From IMG/VR virus record IMGVR_UViG_3300025707_000006, positions 43,481 through 107,480 of that record: 64,000 nt of DNA, one strand, 5' to 3'. The stretch is from a virus. Shown here piece after piece: positions 52,208 to 59,302 of this stretch (the stretch's first letter is position 1; each line of letters begins with the position of its first letter). Below the pieces are notes generated by a model. The model ran no database searches, had not been told where the DNA came from, and saw only the letters and a program-made list of their open reading frames with translations. Made by a program: the position numbers and the translations under genes.

Positions 52208-52325
52208 ATACTACATAGGGTGGAAATACCTAGAGCAAAGCTCAAATGGAGGGGTCGGAGCCTTTATTGTAGGATTCTTACTCATCTGTACCATCTTATA
52301 CTTTGCATATAAGTCTACTCGCTAG
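52200..52325 (+). CDS. 41-residue membrane protein
   Basis: A GTG start within the end of the HExxH gene, with GGGGAGAGA upstream, encodes FKYYIGWKYLEQSSNGGVGAFIVGFLLICTILYFAYKSTR. This is one long hydrophobic helix with a basic end. The overlap and matching ribosome-binding site suggest coupled expression with the HExxH protein, perhaps as a partner in the membrane. Confidence 0.45.
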   Translation: MFKYYIGWKYLEQSSNGGVGAFIVGFLLICTILYFAYKSTR

Positions 52326-52326
52326 T

Positions 52327-52385
52327 CTATCTAGTCCCATTAAACATACTGTTCTCCTTTACTTATATATCATATAAGGGGTTAC
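52327..52385 (-). other. Motif A unit with only a 6-codon frame
   Basis: The minus strand reads GTAACCCCTTATATGATA, then AAAGGAGAACAGT and ATG, but the frame ends after MFNGTR. This is a complete promoter and ribosome-binding site without a gene, so a decayed gene start, or a short RNA or peptide source. Motif A is at 52372-52385. Confidence 0.45.
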
Positions 52386-52403
52386 ACACTCATGGAGGAA
52401 AGT

Positions 52404-52835
52404 ATGAGCTATAGAACTAAAAATAAACGGGGTAAAACTTGCTTTACAGACAGTGCTAAAAATGACTTTAAAATTGCCCCCCTTGATTGCAAGGATGGTG
52501 TTCTCATGGATATGCTAGGGGAGATGACTTTCGGGTGTGGCAAGACTAGATGGGACAGTCCTATCTTATTCACCCACCTCGATTCTCGTAAGATCGTGGT
52601 CGCTATTCAATGCCCAACAGATGCTTGCGGTTGGAATAGGTGTCCTTACATAACCCCAAACCCTGGAGAGACCTTTGCTTTTGTCCACGAACAAGGGTAT
52701 GATATCCGTATCATGGGCGAAGTAACTGGGTTTAAAACTATTATATACGAAACATCTATCAAGAGACAACCCGATGGGAAGCATTGGTTCGACCTACCTC
52801 ACAATATCAGAAGAACTTGGGCTTGTAGTTTGTAG
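52404..52835 (+). CDS. Unknown protein
   Basis: The product has 143 residues from the ATG at 52404, chosen for GGAGGAAAGT just upstream; an earlier ATG at 52392 lacks a site. Several Cys (TCFTD, APLDCKDG, FGCGKTRWD, QCPTDACGWNRCPY) could bind a metal. The C-terminus has FDLPHNIRRTWACSL. No family recognised. Confidence 0.55.
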   Translation: MSYRTKNKRGKTCFTDSAKNDFKIAPLDCKDGVLMDMLGEMTFGCGKTRWDSPILFTHLDSRKIVVAIQCPTDACGWNRCPYITPNPGETFAFVHEQGYDIRIMGEVTGFKTIIYETSIKRQPDGKHWFDLPHNIRRTWACSL

Positions 52836-52846
52836 TTTCTTTATAT
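52831..52846 (+). promoter_or_regulatory. Motif B variant, putative late promoter
   Basis: TGTAGTTTCTTTATAT begins at the stop of the preceding gene and lies before the gene at 52917. CCTTT and TAGT downstream can pair with ACTA and AAAGG near the ribosome-binding site, a weaker version of the leader stem seen elsewhere. Confidence 0.45.
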
Positions 52847-52916
52847 CTTCTGATGCTAAGATCGTCATTTAAACCTTTAGTCGGTAGGGTACTATAAAAT
52901 GAAAGGGGTCATTAAA

Positions 52917-53207
52917 ATGAGCGAAGAAGTTAAAGTACAGGATCTAGTTGACGCTATTCTTAATCCTGTACGGGAACAAAAACCTTTAGTAGAACAAGAG
53001 AACCTTGTTTGGGAAGAATTTAATTTTAAAGGTGAAGTTAAAGATTTCTCTCTTAAGCAAGAGGTTCTGCCCGAAGGATCAGCGATTGTAGAAGAGAGAA
53101 TTACAGAGGTGTCTGTAGTTGACCTCAAGGGTAAAACCTTCAAGTTTCCTGGACACTTTAGGATGGAACGGTTCGGGGATAAGGTTAAGTTTGTCGCTGT
53201 GATGTAA
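52917..53207 (+). CDS. Unknown small protein
   Basis: The product has 96 residues from the ATG at 52917 (MSEEVKVQDLVDAILN), preferred because AAAGGGG sits ten bases upstream. It contains EENLVWEEFNFKGEVKDFSLKQEVLPEGSAIVEERITEVSVVDLKGKTFKFPGHFRMERFGDKVKFVAV, a probable beta domain. No family recognised. Confidence 0.6.
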   Translation: MSEEVKVQDLVDAILNPVREQKPLVEQENLVWEEFNFKGEVKDFSLKQEVLPEGSAIVEERITEVSVVDLKGKTFKFPGHFRMERFGDKVKFVAVM

Positions 53208-53220
53208 TAGTCTGTTTATG
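53205..53220 (+). promoter_or_regulatory. Motif B variant, putative late promoter
   Basis: TAATAGTCTGTTTATG begins at the stop codon of the preceding gene. Confidence 0.45.
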
Positions 53221-53226
53221 AACTAA

Positions 53227-53250
53227 CCTCTATTAACAACAATAGAGAGG
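53227..53250 (+). promoter_or_regulatory. 5' UTR inverted repeat burying the Shine-Dalgarno
   Basis: CTCTATT (53228-53234) pairs with AATAGAG (53241-53247), and CC with the GG that follows with one bulge. The 3' arm contains GAGAGG, the probable ribosome-binding site of the gene at 53260. Confidence 0.45.
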
Positions 53251-53259
53251 CTAGGCATC

Positions 53260-53634
53260 ATGTATAGATCATCAGCGTATTTAAATGAGATAACAAGCAA
53301 ACTGGACTCAAAAATTAAGTCGAACGCTTCTTCAATCAAAGCTGTTGTTAATGGCTTTGAAGAGAAGGTGCTTAAAGAGCCTATCGAGTTTAAGGTAGGG
53401 GATTACATTATTACTGTTAAAGCAACAGGAGAGAGATCGAATCCAGACCTTCACCTCACTTGCTCCTGTAACTATTGGCAGTATCAAGGGCCTGAGTATC
53501 ATGCAGTCCAAAACGATTACTTGTTTGGTAAAGTGAGAGGTACAGCAGAACAACCAACCAAAAAAGACCCTAAAGGTACTCACAAAGTGTGTAAACACGC
53601 CTATGCGGTCTTGAGGGATTTCTTTGGAGCTTGA
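53260..53634 (+). CDS. SWIM zinc-finger domain protein
   Basis: The product has 124 residues. CSC at about 68-70 followed by CKH at about 111-113 gives the CxCx(n)CxH pattern of SWIM domains, which bind zinc and interact with DNA or proteins. The N-terminal part (MYRSSAYLNEITSKLDSKI) is helical and resembles a leader-like segment. It overlaps the start region of the zinc-ribbon gene that follows. Function in this phage unknown. Confidence 0.65.
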   Translation: MYRSSAYLNEITSKLDSKIKSNASSIKAVVNGFEEKVLKEPIEFKVGDYIITVKATGERSNPDLHLTCSCNYWQYQGPEYHAVQNDYLFGKVRGTAEQPTKKDPKGTHKVCKHAYAVLRDFFGA

Positions 53635-53638
53635 CCTT

Positions 53639-54025
53639 ATGCAATACCCATATAAATGTTCAAAATGCGAGCATGAATATATCTGTTCTATACCTATGGA
53701 CGATTACAAAATACCCCAACCCTGCCCTGAGTGTGGGGTTAAGAATGAAAAGTTGTTCAGACCCACTCGAAACTTCATTCTTAAAGGTGATGGTTGGGCG
53801 GGTAAAAATAGTCGCATAAACCAACAGATGAGAGCTAAAAATAAGAAGCTAGACGCTAGAACAAATGAAATGAAGCGTGATGCTCCTAATGTCACTCTCG
53901 CCCCTAATGTTGATGGGGAGCGTGTAGACTCTTGGTCAGACGCTCAAAAACTCGCCAAATCAAAAGGCAAGAGTACAGAATCTTATGAACCAATGATAGC
54001 AAAAGAGAAAGAGAGTAAGAAATGA
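53639..54025 (+). CDS. FmdB-like zinc ribbon protein, long form
   Basis: The product has 128 residues from ATG 53639, with GGAG ten bases upstream. PYKCSKC and CPEC (about residues 7-10 and 29-32) form the zinc ribbon, then NFILKGDGWAGKNSR, a sequence also seen in the FmdB-like protein at 9427-9609. The remaining 80 residues are basic and helical, with an end rich in Lys and Glu. Its stop overlaps the next gene's ATG. Confidence 0.75.
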   Translation: MQYPYKCSKCEHEYICSIPMDDYKIPQPCPECGVKNEKLFRPTRNFILKGDGWAGKNSRINQQMRAKNKKLDARTNEMKRDAPNVTLAPNVDGERVDSWSDAQKLAKSKGKSTESYEPMIAKEKESKK

Positions 54026-54750
54026 GTAGAGGTCGCTTAATACCAAGCCTTATCTACAGATCAAAAGGTCTAGTAGATATGGTAGTACACAACGCAAACC
54101 TAAGAGGTATGGATCAAATCACTATTTATGGTGCATCTAACCTCAATGATGCACATAACAACCCTGTGGAGATGTTTTCTGTGCCTTATGATAGAACTTT
54201 TAGAAGTCAGTTTATCACTCAGGCAAAGTTAGGTGTTGAAGAATCACAAAGAGATCAAACTCGATTTGTATTTAACCCTAGTGAATATGCTACTACATTC
54301 AAGGCAAATACCCCTCGTATTCCAAATGATGACCAAATGCTCTATCTTAGAGTCAGAGGTCGGCTCCGAGCCACCCAAGAGAACTCAGACTTTGGACCAG
54401 TTGTGGGGGTTGTACCTTACGATTTCTTCTCACTAACTGCTCCTATCTTCACGACTATTGGTAATGCACCAAACCTAGATGCAGGCAATGGTATTCCCGA
54501 TACTCTTAGTACAGGGGCAATGAACTTCCACCTCCCTAGTTTCAGTCAGACTTTGAACATTCAAAATCTTGATTCTCCTCAAGGAGGGTCTAATATGTTC
54601 ATCTCTTTTAATCCAGGAATGTCTCCCTCTATCCTAAGACCAGGAGAAGCATTGACTTTAACATCGGGTGCTGTCGGGGAGTTCTTTTTAGCAGGGCAAA
54701 CAGGAGATCCTTTGTTCACTATCCGATGTTCTGTAGTTAATAGAGGTTAA
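54022..54750 (+). CDS. Probable structural protein
   Basis: The product has 242 residues. It reads as a beta-rich, Gly/Asn/Pro-rich chain (MDQITIYGASNLNDAHNNPVEMFSVPYDRTFRSQFITQAKLG; SNMFISFNPGMSPSILRPGEALTLTSGAVGEFFLAGQTGDPLFTIRC). No catalytic motif. The style is that of small phage head or tail decoration proteins. It is overlapped by the zinc-ribbon gene and followed by the three paralogues at 54826-56946. Confidence 0.55.
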   Translation: MSRGRLIPSLIYRSKGLVDMVVHNANLRGMDQITIYGASNLNDAHNNPVEMFSVPYDRTFRSQFITQAKLGVEESQRDQTRFVFNPSEYATTFKANTPRIPNDDQMLYLRVRGRLRATQENSDFGPVVGVVPYDFFSLTAPIFTTIGNAPNLDAGNGIPDTLSTGAMNFHLPSFSQTLNIQNLDSPQGGSNMFISFNPGMSPSILRPGEALTLTSGAVGEFFLAGQTGDPLFTIRCSVVNRG

Positions 54751-54763
54751 ATGACATCTTCCT

Positions 54764-54779
54764 TAATAGTCTATTTATA
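54764..54779 (+). promoter_or_regulatory. Motif B variant, putative late promoter
   Basis: TAATAGTCTATTTATA precedes the first of three paralogous genes. CCTTAATAGT here is an exact complement of ACTATTAAGG at 54808-54817 that overlaps its ribosome-binding site, so a 10-bp stem is possible if transcription starts early. Confidence 0.5.
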
Positions 54780-54825
54780 ATTTATATGTATATAGGTGAA
54801 CCCCTAACTATTAAGGAGAAAGACA

Positions 54826-55536
54826 ATGCCTTTCATTCTCGCAAGACGATCCGAGATCCAAAATGGGTCTATTCAGATCACAGACCTCTTCCCTAATGTT
54901 TCGCAAAGAAACCTCGTAAATGACCCCGCAGGTCAAGGCCCCTTCTATGTTCGTATCTCAAATATGGGTGCAACAGGTAGGACTCGACCTTTCATCAAGA
55001 CTAATGTTGATGGTTCTCTTGAGTTCCTACAACAATGTAATGGTCTTGTTGCTTACCTCATCGCTAATGTTGAAGCAGATGTCGGTGGTGATGATGACGC
55101 ACTCACTGTACCCGAAGCAGAAGAGATTGCAAATGGACTCCTCGCTAGAGTTCGTGCAGGTCAAACCCTAACACTCGCAAACATCAATGCAGTCTGTAAT
55201 GGTGTTAGTAATGCTTCGGGCTTAGACCAAGGTGACTCTACAGGGTCTGTTTCATCAATCCTTTCTATCCTTGCGGGAGAAGAGTACACAGTAAATGCAG
55301 GTGTTCCTATCCAAGACGCAGGTGGAGACTTTACAAACGGTATCGACCCTGGAACTCTTGGTTCGACCATGAGAAATCTCGTACCTAACGACAGCTCTTG
55401 GAAGATTTCTTTCGCTGAAGGAACTCTTGGTGGGCTTGTAGGTGCTCAAGATCCAAAGAAAACCTTTGGTGGAGTTAACTCTGCTACCCCACTTCTTACT
55501 GTCTACAATGATGACGGTACAATCTACGCAGGATAA
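54826..55536 (+). CDS. Tandem structural-type paralogue 1
   Basis: The product has 236 residues. It begins ILARRSEIQNGSIQITDLFPNVSQRNLVNDPAGQGPFYVR and has VAYLIANVE, AEEIANGLLARVRAGQTLTLANINAVCNGV and SWKISFAEGTLGGLV, all repeated in the two following genes. AAGGAGAAAGACA precedes the ATG. The three are clearly a duplicated family; shape and location suggest head or tail decoration or fibre proteins. Function unknown. Confidence 0.65.
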   Translation: MPFILARRSEIQNGSIQITDLFPNVSQRNLVNDPAGQGPFYVRISNMGATGRTRPFIKTNVDGSLEFLQQCNGLVAYLIANVEADVGGDDDALTVPEAEEIANGLLARVRAGQTLTLANINAVCNGVSNASGLDQGDSTGSVSSILSILAGEEYTVNAGVPIQDAGGDFTNGIDPGTLGSTMRNLVPNDSSWKISFAEGTLGGLVGAQDPKKTFGGVNSATPLLTVYNDDGTIYAG

Positions 55537-55549
55537 TAGGAGATAAACT

Positions 55550-56278
55550 ATGCCATTTCTAACTACTATTAGATACTCTGAGTTTGGCCTCGATTCAAAA
55601 GGCAACTCAAGATTACAGATTACTGACCTCTTCCCTAACAAGAGTCAGTCAAACGCTGTCATCACCCCTCGTTTTCAAGGTCCTTACAACTTCAGACCTG
55701 TTGACGCACAGTCAGCAGGTGCTTTAGTTGATCTGCCTGTTCTCGATGTTGCTCTCGACATCACAACCGAAGTTAGTGGGCTTGCCGCTTACTTCCTCGC
55801 TGTTGTTGAGGATGATGCAGGCACGACTCACATCTCGCCTGCTCAAGCAAGAGACATTGGTTCAGATATGATTGCTAATATGCAATTTGGTAGTCCTCTT
55901 ACCCTCTCTGACATTAACACTAGTATTGTAGGTATTGTCGGTCCTGGCAGTGAGTTGACTAACGCAGGTGGTTCAGAGTCAACAGGTTCTGTTTTAGAAG
56001 TTCTTGAGATCCTTTGTGGAGCTAAGACTTTTACTCTTCCTGTAGGACACTCTGTTGGTGATAATGGAAACCAAAACGCTTTCACACCATTTGTAAACGC
56101 AGACACTCAAGCGGCTGCTTTCACTGCGGTAACAGGATACACAAGTATCCCTTCTACACATGACAGTTTTTATATGTCTGCTCGCAGTGGTCAGATCAAA
56201 ACTGCACAACTAAACTTAAACTCAAACAACCACCCTGTCCTCGTTGCTTATGACGATGATGGTTCTGTCGTTAAATAA
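55550..56278 (+). CDS. Tandem structural-type paralogue 2
   Basis: The product has 242 residues, starting PFLTTIRYSEFGLDSKGNSRLQITDLFPNKSQSNAVITPRFQGPYNF, then LAAYFLAVVEDDAG and RDIGSDMIANMQFGSPLTLSDINTSIVGIVG. It matches its two neighbours across the chain while the termini differ. TAGGAGATAAAC precedes the ATG. Confidence 0.65.
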   Translation: MPFLTTIRYSEFGLDSKGNSRLQITDLFPNKSQSNAVITPRFQGPYNFRPVDAQSAGALVDLPVLDVALDITTEVSGLAAYFLAVVEDDAGTTHISPAQARDIGSDMIANMQFGSPLTLSDINTSIVGIVGPGSELTNAGGSESTGSVLEVLEILCGAKTFTLPVGHSVGDNGNQNAFTPFVNADTQAAAFTAVTGYTSIPSTHDSFYMSARSGQIKTAQLNLNSNNHPVLVAYDDDGSVVK

Positions 56279-56289
56279 GGAGAATAAAC

Positions 56290-56946
56290 ATGGCTAGTCC
56301 AGTAATTTGTATTCGTGACGCATCTATTACAAATGGATCTCTTATGGTCAAAGATATGTGGCCGAATCGCTCACAGGCGAACCCTGTTGTAGACCCTGCA
56401 CCACAAGGTCCTCGCTATCTTCGTGTTGTTCAGAATGTGCTTCCAGCAGTAGCCGCTAATACCGTATCTGTTGAAGTAAGTGGTTTAGCCGCTTACCTTT
56501 TAGTCACTGTTGATACAGGAGCCAATGGTATTAACCCTACACCTGCACAAGCTAAATCAATGGCTGACGCTCTTATCGTTATTATGAGGGCGGGTGGTGA
56601 ACTTAGTCTTCTCAACATAAATGGAGCTTTAGCTGGTGTTGTTGCAGGTACAGGTACTTTTGGTACAGGGTTATCTACTGCAACTGTAAATAACATCCTT
56701 CAGATTCTTGGAGGTGCTCCATTTACTGTTCCTGCGGCAACTCTTGTACTTAATACCTATCAGACGGAAGCGGCTCAAGCGAACCTCTTTACCTCTCACC
56801 ATAATCCTATTGTTGAAGAAGATTCTAGTTTTTGGATTTCTTTAGCACAGGGAGACCTTCTTGGACTTAAAAGTTCTCGTACCGTTAATGGTGTGGTTCT
56901 AGACCCTTATGTGGTAGTATATGATGGAACTGGCGTTGCTCAGTAA
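56290..56946 (+). CDS. Tandem structural-type paralogue 3
   Basis: The product has 218 residues: ICIRDASITNGSLMVKDMWPNRSQANPVVDPAPQGPRYLRV, LAAYLLVTVDTGANG, AKSMADALIVIMRAGGELSLLNINGALAGVV and SFWISLAQGDLLGLK, in the same order as its neighbours. It is shortest, with a compact linker before LAAYLL. AAGGAGAATAAAC precedes the ATG. The third copy ends before a change of gene type. Confidence 0.65.
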   Translation: MASPVICIRDASITNGSLMVKDMWPNRSQANPVVDPAPQGPRYLRVVQNVLPAVAANTVSVEVSGLAAYLLVTVDTGANGINPTPAQAKSMADALIVIMRAGGELSLLNINGALAGVVAGTGTFGTGLSTATVNNILQILGGAPFTVPAATLVLNTYQTEAAQANLFTSHHNPIVEEDSSFWISLAQGDLLGLKSSRTVNGVVLDPYVVVYDGTGVAQ

Positions 56947-56977
56947 TCATATTTATACACATAAGGAGTAAGACAAG

Positions 56978-57199
56978 GTGAAGATTGCCCTATCAGATAA
57001 GAAAGTCTTAGGTGCTTTTTTAAAGCGAAACTCATTTGAAGGTCGTGTTTTAAAAACAGATGGTAATGAGTTAAGAGGAACATGGGGCAACTTACCCCTT
57101 ATTGCTAAATGGGATAAGAAAGATAAACTCATTCAAATCCAATCTAGTGATAAGGGTGTACGCAAGGCACTGTCGGCTTTAGAGACTCTTTTAGAGTAG
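56978..57199 (+). CDS. Unknown small protein
   Basis: The product has 73 residues and starts with GTG (KIALSDKKVLGAFLKRNSFEGRVLKTDGNELRGTWGNLPLIAKWDKKDKLIQIQSSDKGVRKALSALETLL). A GGAG site sits upstream. It appears to be a small beta-barrel or beta-sheet domain with a final helix. No family recognised. Confidence 0.55.
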   Translation: MKIALSDKKVLGAFLKRNSFEGRVLKTDGNELRGTWGNLPLIAKWDKKDKLIQIQSSDKGVRKALSALETLLE

Positions 57200-57251
57200 T
57201 CTTTGGTATTATAGGATTGCATTAACACCCTTGAAACCAAAGGCGTATACT

Positions 57252-57512
57252 ATGGATACCGAGATTAAACCAGAGCCTCTTTACAAGACCTCTGATCTAT
57301 ACTTTGCGGCTTATTTAAAGACCACAGGTATGGAACTATTAAAGACAGAACTAGATGGTCGTAAAGTAATCTTCGTATTTGAAAAGCACCATAGTTTCAA
57401 AGACCTTAAAAGAGAATACTTTAACCGTACCTCAAGAGTACCTGCTCTTACCTTTGTTGATGAGATCAGATCCATGAAGTCTTTAACCTACATGGCTAAA
57501 GAAGATTTATAG
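57252..57512 (+). CDS. Unknown small protein
   Basis: The product has 86 residues from the ATG at 57252 (MDTEIKPEPLYKTSDLYFAAYLKTTGMELLK); the site before it is weak. It contains GRKVIFVFEKHHSFKDLKREYFNRTSRVPALTFVDEIRSMK. This resembles short DUF5659-like domains (SDLYLAAYL...GxxLL...FxFE) of phage and mobile genes, of unknown function. Confidence 0.55.
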   Translation: MDTEIKPEPLYKTSDLYFAAYLKTTGMELLKTELDGRKVIFVFEKHHSFKDLKREYFNRTSRVPALTFVDEIRSMKSLTYMAKEDL

Positions 57513-57522
57513 TTTCTTTATA
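57508..57522 (+). promoter_or_regulatory. Motif B variant, putative late promoter
   Basis: TTATAGTTTCTTTATA begins at the stop of the preceding gene and precedes the leader protein at 57560. Confidence 0.5.
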
Positions 57523-57526
57523 ATTG

Positions 57527-57553
57527 CTCCTTTGTGTCCACAACACAAAGGAG
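57527..57553 (+). promoter_or_regulatory. Perfect 5' UTR stem-loop containing the Shine-Dalgarno
   Basis: CTCCTTTGTGT (57527-57537) and ACACAAAGGAG (57543-57553) are exact complements over 11 bases with a 5-base loop. The second arm holds the whole AAGGAG ribosome-binding site of the gene starting at 57560. Confidence 0.65.
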
Positions 57554-57559
57554 ATTGCT

Positions 57560-58054
57560 TTGAAAAGATTAGCCTCAGAAATCATAAGTGAGTTAGAAAC
57601 TCGTATTGCTCGCCTTGAAAAACAAGCTACTTCAAGTCGCAGAGCCTCAAGTCGCAGAGCCTCAAGTCGATACGCAGACCCATTTTTGGCTGAACTACAA
57701 TCTGACATTGATGACGGTATGCACATGGCAAATGAGTTTCAAGCAGGGAGAAATCCTGATGGTCAAGGGTGGTCGAATGAAACTCAAAAAGATTACAACA
57801 GCCCACCTGCTCCTAAGAACCAAGCAGATTGCTACACCGAAGACAACCTTGAAGGTCTCGGTAAGCCTGGTGATGGGGTGACTTGTTACCGACTCCACCA
57901 TGAATATGGAAAAGCAAACTCTGGAAAACCAGGATCATCAGCAAGACAAAAGTACAATAAAAAGTATCGTGAGAACTTCATGGACTCACCAAGTATCCAA
58001 AGAAAAACCTGTCCAAAACCTGGTGGTGGGAGTGGTCCTTGCAACAGAGGATAA
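57560..58054 (+). CDS. Shared-leader protein with SSRRA repeats
   Basis: The product has 164 residues from a TTG start, placed by AAGGAG and by the leader itself (KRLASEIISELETRIARLEKQ, residues 2-22). It is followed by a short basic repeat (SSRRASSRRASSRYA) and then a Gly/Asn/Pro-rich body (NEFQAGRNPDGQGWSNE ... KKYRENFMDSPSIQRKTC) with four Cys. The DNA under the repeat is a duplicated 15-mer. No enzyme motif was found. Motif B and the perfect stem-loop lie upstream. Confidence 0.6.
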   Translation: MKRLASEIISELETRIARLEKQATSSRRASSRRASSRYADPFLAELQSDIDDGMHMANEFQAGRNPDGQGWSNETQKDYNSPPAPKNQADCYTEDNLEGLGKPGDGVTCYRLHHEYGKANSGKPGSSARQKYNKKYRENFMDSPSIQRKTCPKPGGGSGPCNRG

Positions 58055-58453
58055 TCAGCGATTGGTGTGAGTGAAGATTTCTACATCTACCTCACCATTC
58101 CCATGAGATGCCTTACGGATAGAGTATTGAGCAAGTCGGATACTGTTCCACTTATACAATACCTCTTCTGTGGGCATCTTCATTTGATAACCACGCTCAA
58201 AGTTAAAGGTACTGACCTTCACTAAGCGATGTCTCTTGTCATAAGTACATTTATAGACTTGAGCGATGGGTACAATATGCTTAATCTCAGTCTTGATATA
58301 TTTGATTTCCTTTACTGGCCAACCACAACCTTTGGACTCTGGAACATTCAAAAAAACGAACCGAGATGAGGGTGTTGTTTTAGAGGTAAATAAAAACAAC
58401 ATCGTCATAAGGGAAATCATCATTATAGCAAAGACTGCGTTTTGGTTTTTCAT
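58055..58453 (-). CDS. Membrane-anchored protein, unknown
   Basis: The product has 132 residues from the ATG at 58453, which overlaps the stop of the gene upstream (ATGA); AAGGTGAG is the ribosome-binding site. Residues 5-25 are hydrophobic (signal anchor), then a polar body with two Cys (SKGCGWP, QVYKCTYDKRH) that would lie in the periplasm. No family recognised. Paired with the secreted gene upstream. Confidence 0.55.
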   Translation of the reverse strand: MKNQNAVFAIMMISLMTMLFLFTSKTTPSSRFVFLNVPESKGCGWPVKEIKYIKTEIKHIVPIAQVYKCTYDKRHRLVKVSTFNFERGYQMKMPTEEVLYKWNSIRLAQYSIRKASHGNGEVDVEIFTHTNR

Positions 58454-59148
58454 GGACTCACCTTGTAAGTATAAAAAGAAGGTGTCCGACAACCCTCTTC
58501 ATAAGAAACCTGTCCTTGACCCTCATAATCATAAGAAACAGTAGGCGTAAGCCAGACAAAGTGAGTCAGAGCAACATCTATAAAACCACTCGTTTGTTTG
58601 ACGAGTTTAAAGAAAACTATCTTCATTGAGGAGTGAGTCTCCCAAGCCTCTATGTCGATTGCTGATGACTCAGGTATCTGAACAAGGTCATAACTTGCCC
58701 TCTTTGGTATGTTAGTCAATCGATAAAGCCTGCCTTTGGGGATGAGCGTGTGGGGTAGAAAAGTAAACCCCTCAAAGTCAACAGAATAAAGCCAGTAAGT
58801 GTCCATGACCGAACAGAACTCTGCATTTGATGCACCTCTTAAATCAGAGAGCATGGATCGGTAGAGACTCTTGTACTCATCTGTCCTCGAAAACACTTTC
58901 CTCTTCAATGGGGTATTGTAAACCCTCCTAATGTCGGGTCGGTAGTCAAAAAGATTCTTCCCCACAAGACCTTGAAGGACAAGTGAAAGACAAAGGCTGT
59001 CACCGAACTCACAGCTCGGTGCATATTTGAAATAAGAAGATTGACAGGTGGATGTGGTCTTCAACACTTCTGCATCACCCACACACTCCAATGCGTGAGC
59101 TGAAACAGTCGTTAAAAGCAAGAGAATAGAAAATAAGTAGTGAACCAT
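58450..59148 (-). CDS. Secreted Cys-rich protein, unknown
   Basis: The product has 232 residues from ATG 59148, with GGAG six bases upstream. A signal peptide is clear (MVHYLFSILLLLTTVSAHA|LEC). At least six Cys in the mature part could form disulfides in the periplasm. Blocks such as YRSMLSDLRGASNAEFCSVMDTYWLYSVDFEGFTFLPHTLIPKG and SYDLVQIPESSAIDIEAW are not recognised. With its downstream partner it forms an exported pair on the minus strand. Confidence 0.6.
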   Translation of the reverse strand: MVHYLFSILLLLTTVSAHALECVGDAEVLKTTSTCQSSYFKYAPSCEFGDSLCLSLVLQGLVGKNLFDYRPDIRRVYNTPLKRKVFSRTDEYKSLYRSMLSDLRGASNAEFCSVMDTYWLYSVDFEGFTFLPHTLIPKGRLYRLTNIPKRASYDLVQIPESSAIDIEAWETHSSMKIVFFKLVKQTSGFIDVALTHFVWLTPTVSYDYEGQGQVSYEEGCRTPSFYTYKVSP

Positions 59149-59225
59149 AAGTAGCTCCATAAAAGGTTAAACTATATACATTATATGACTTCTACACCAA
59201 ACACTCTACCCTCAGATGGGATCTT

Positions 59226-59241
59226 TAATAGTTTATTTATA
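59226..59241 (+). promoter_or_regulatory. Motif B, followed by a motif A variant
   Basis: TAATAGTTTATTTATA lies here and GTAACCCTTTAAATATA (motif A variant) follows at 59253-59270, both upstream of the gene at 59303. This is the only place where both motifs stand in tandem. Confidence 0.5.
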
Positions 59242-59302
59242 AAAGATTAACTGTAACCCTTTAAATATATCCTTGTAGATAACTCTTGAAAGGAGAAACA
59301 AG

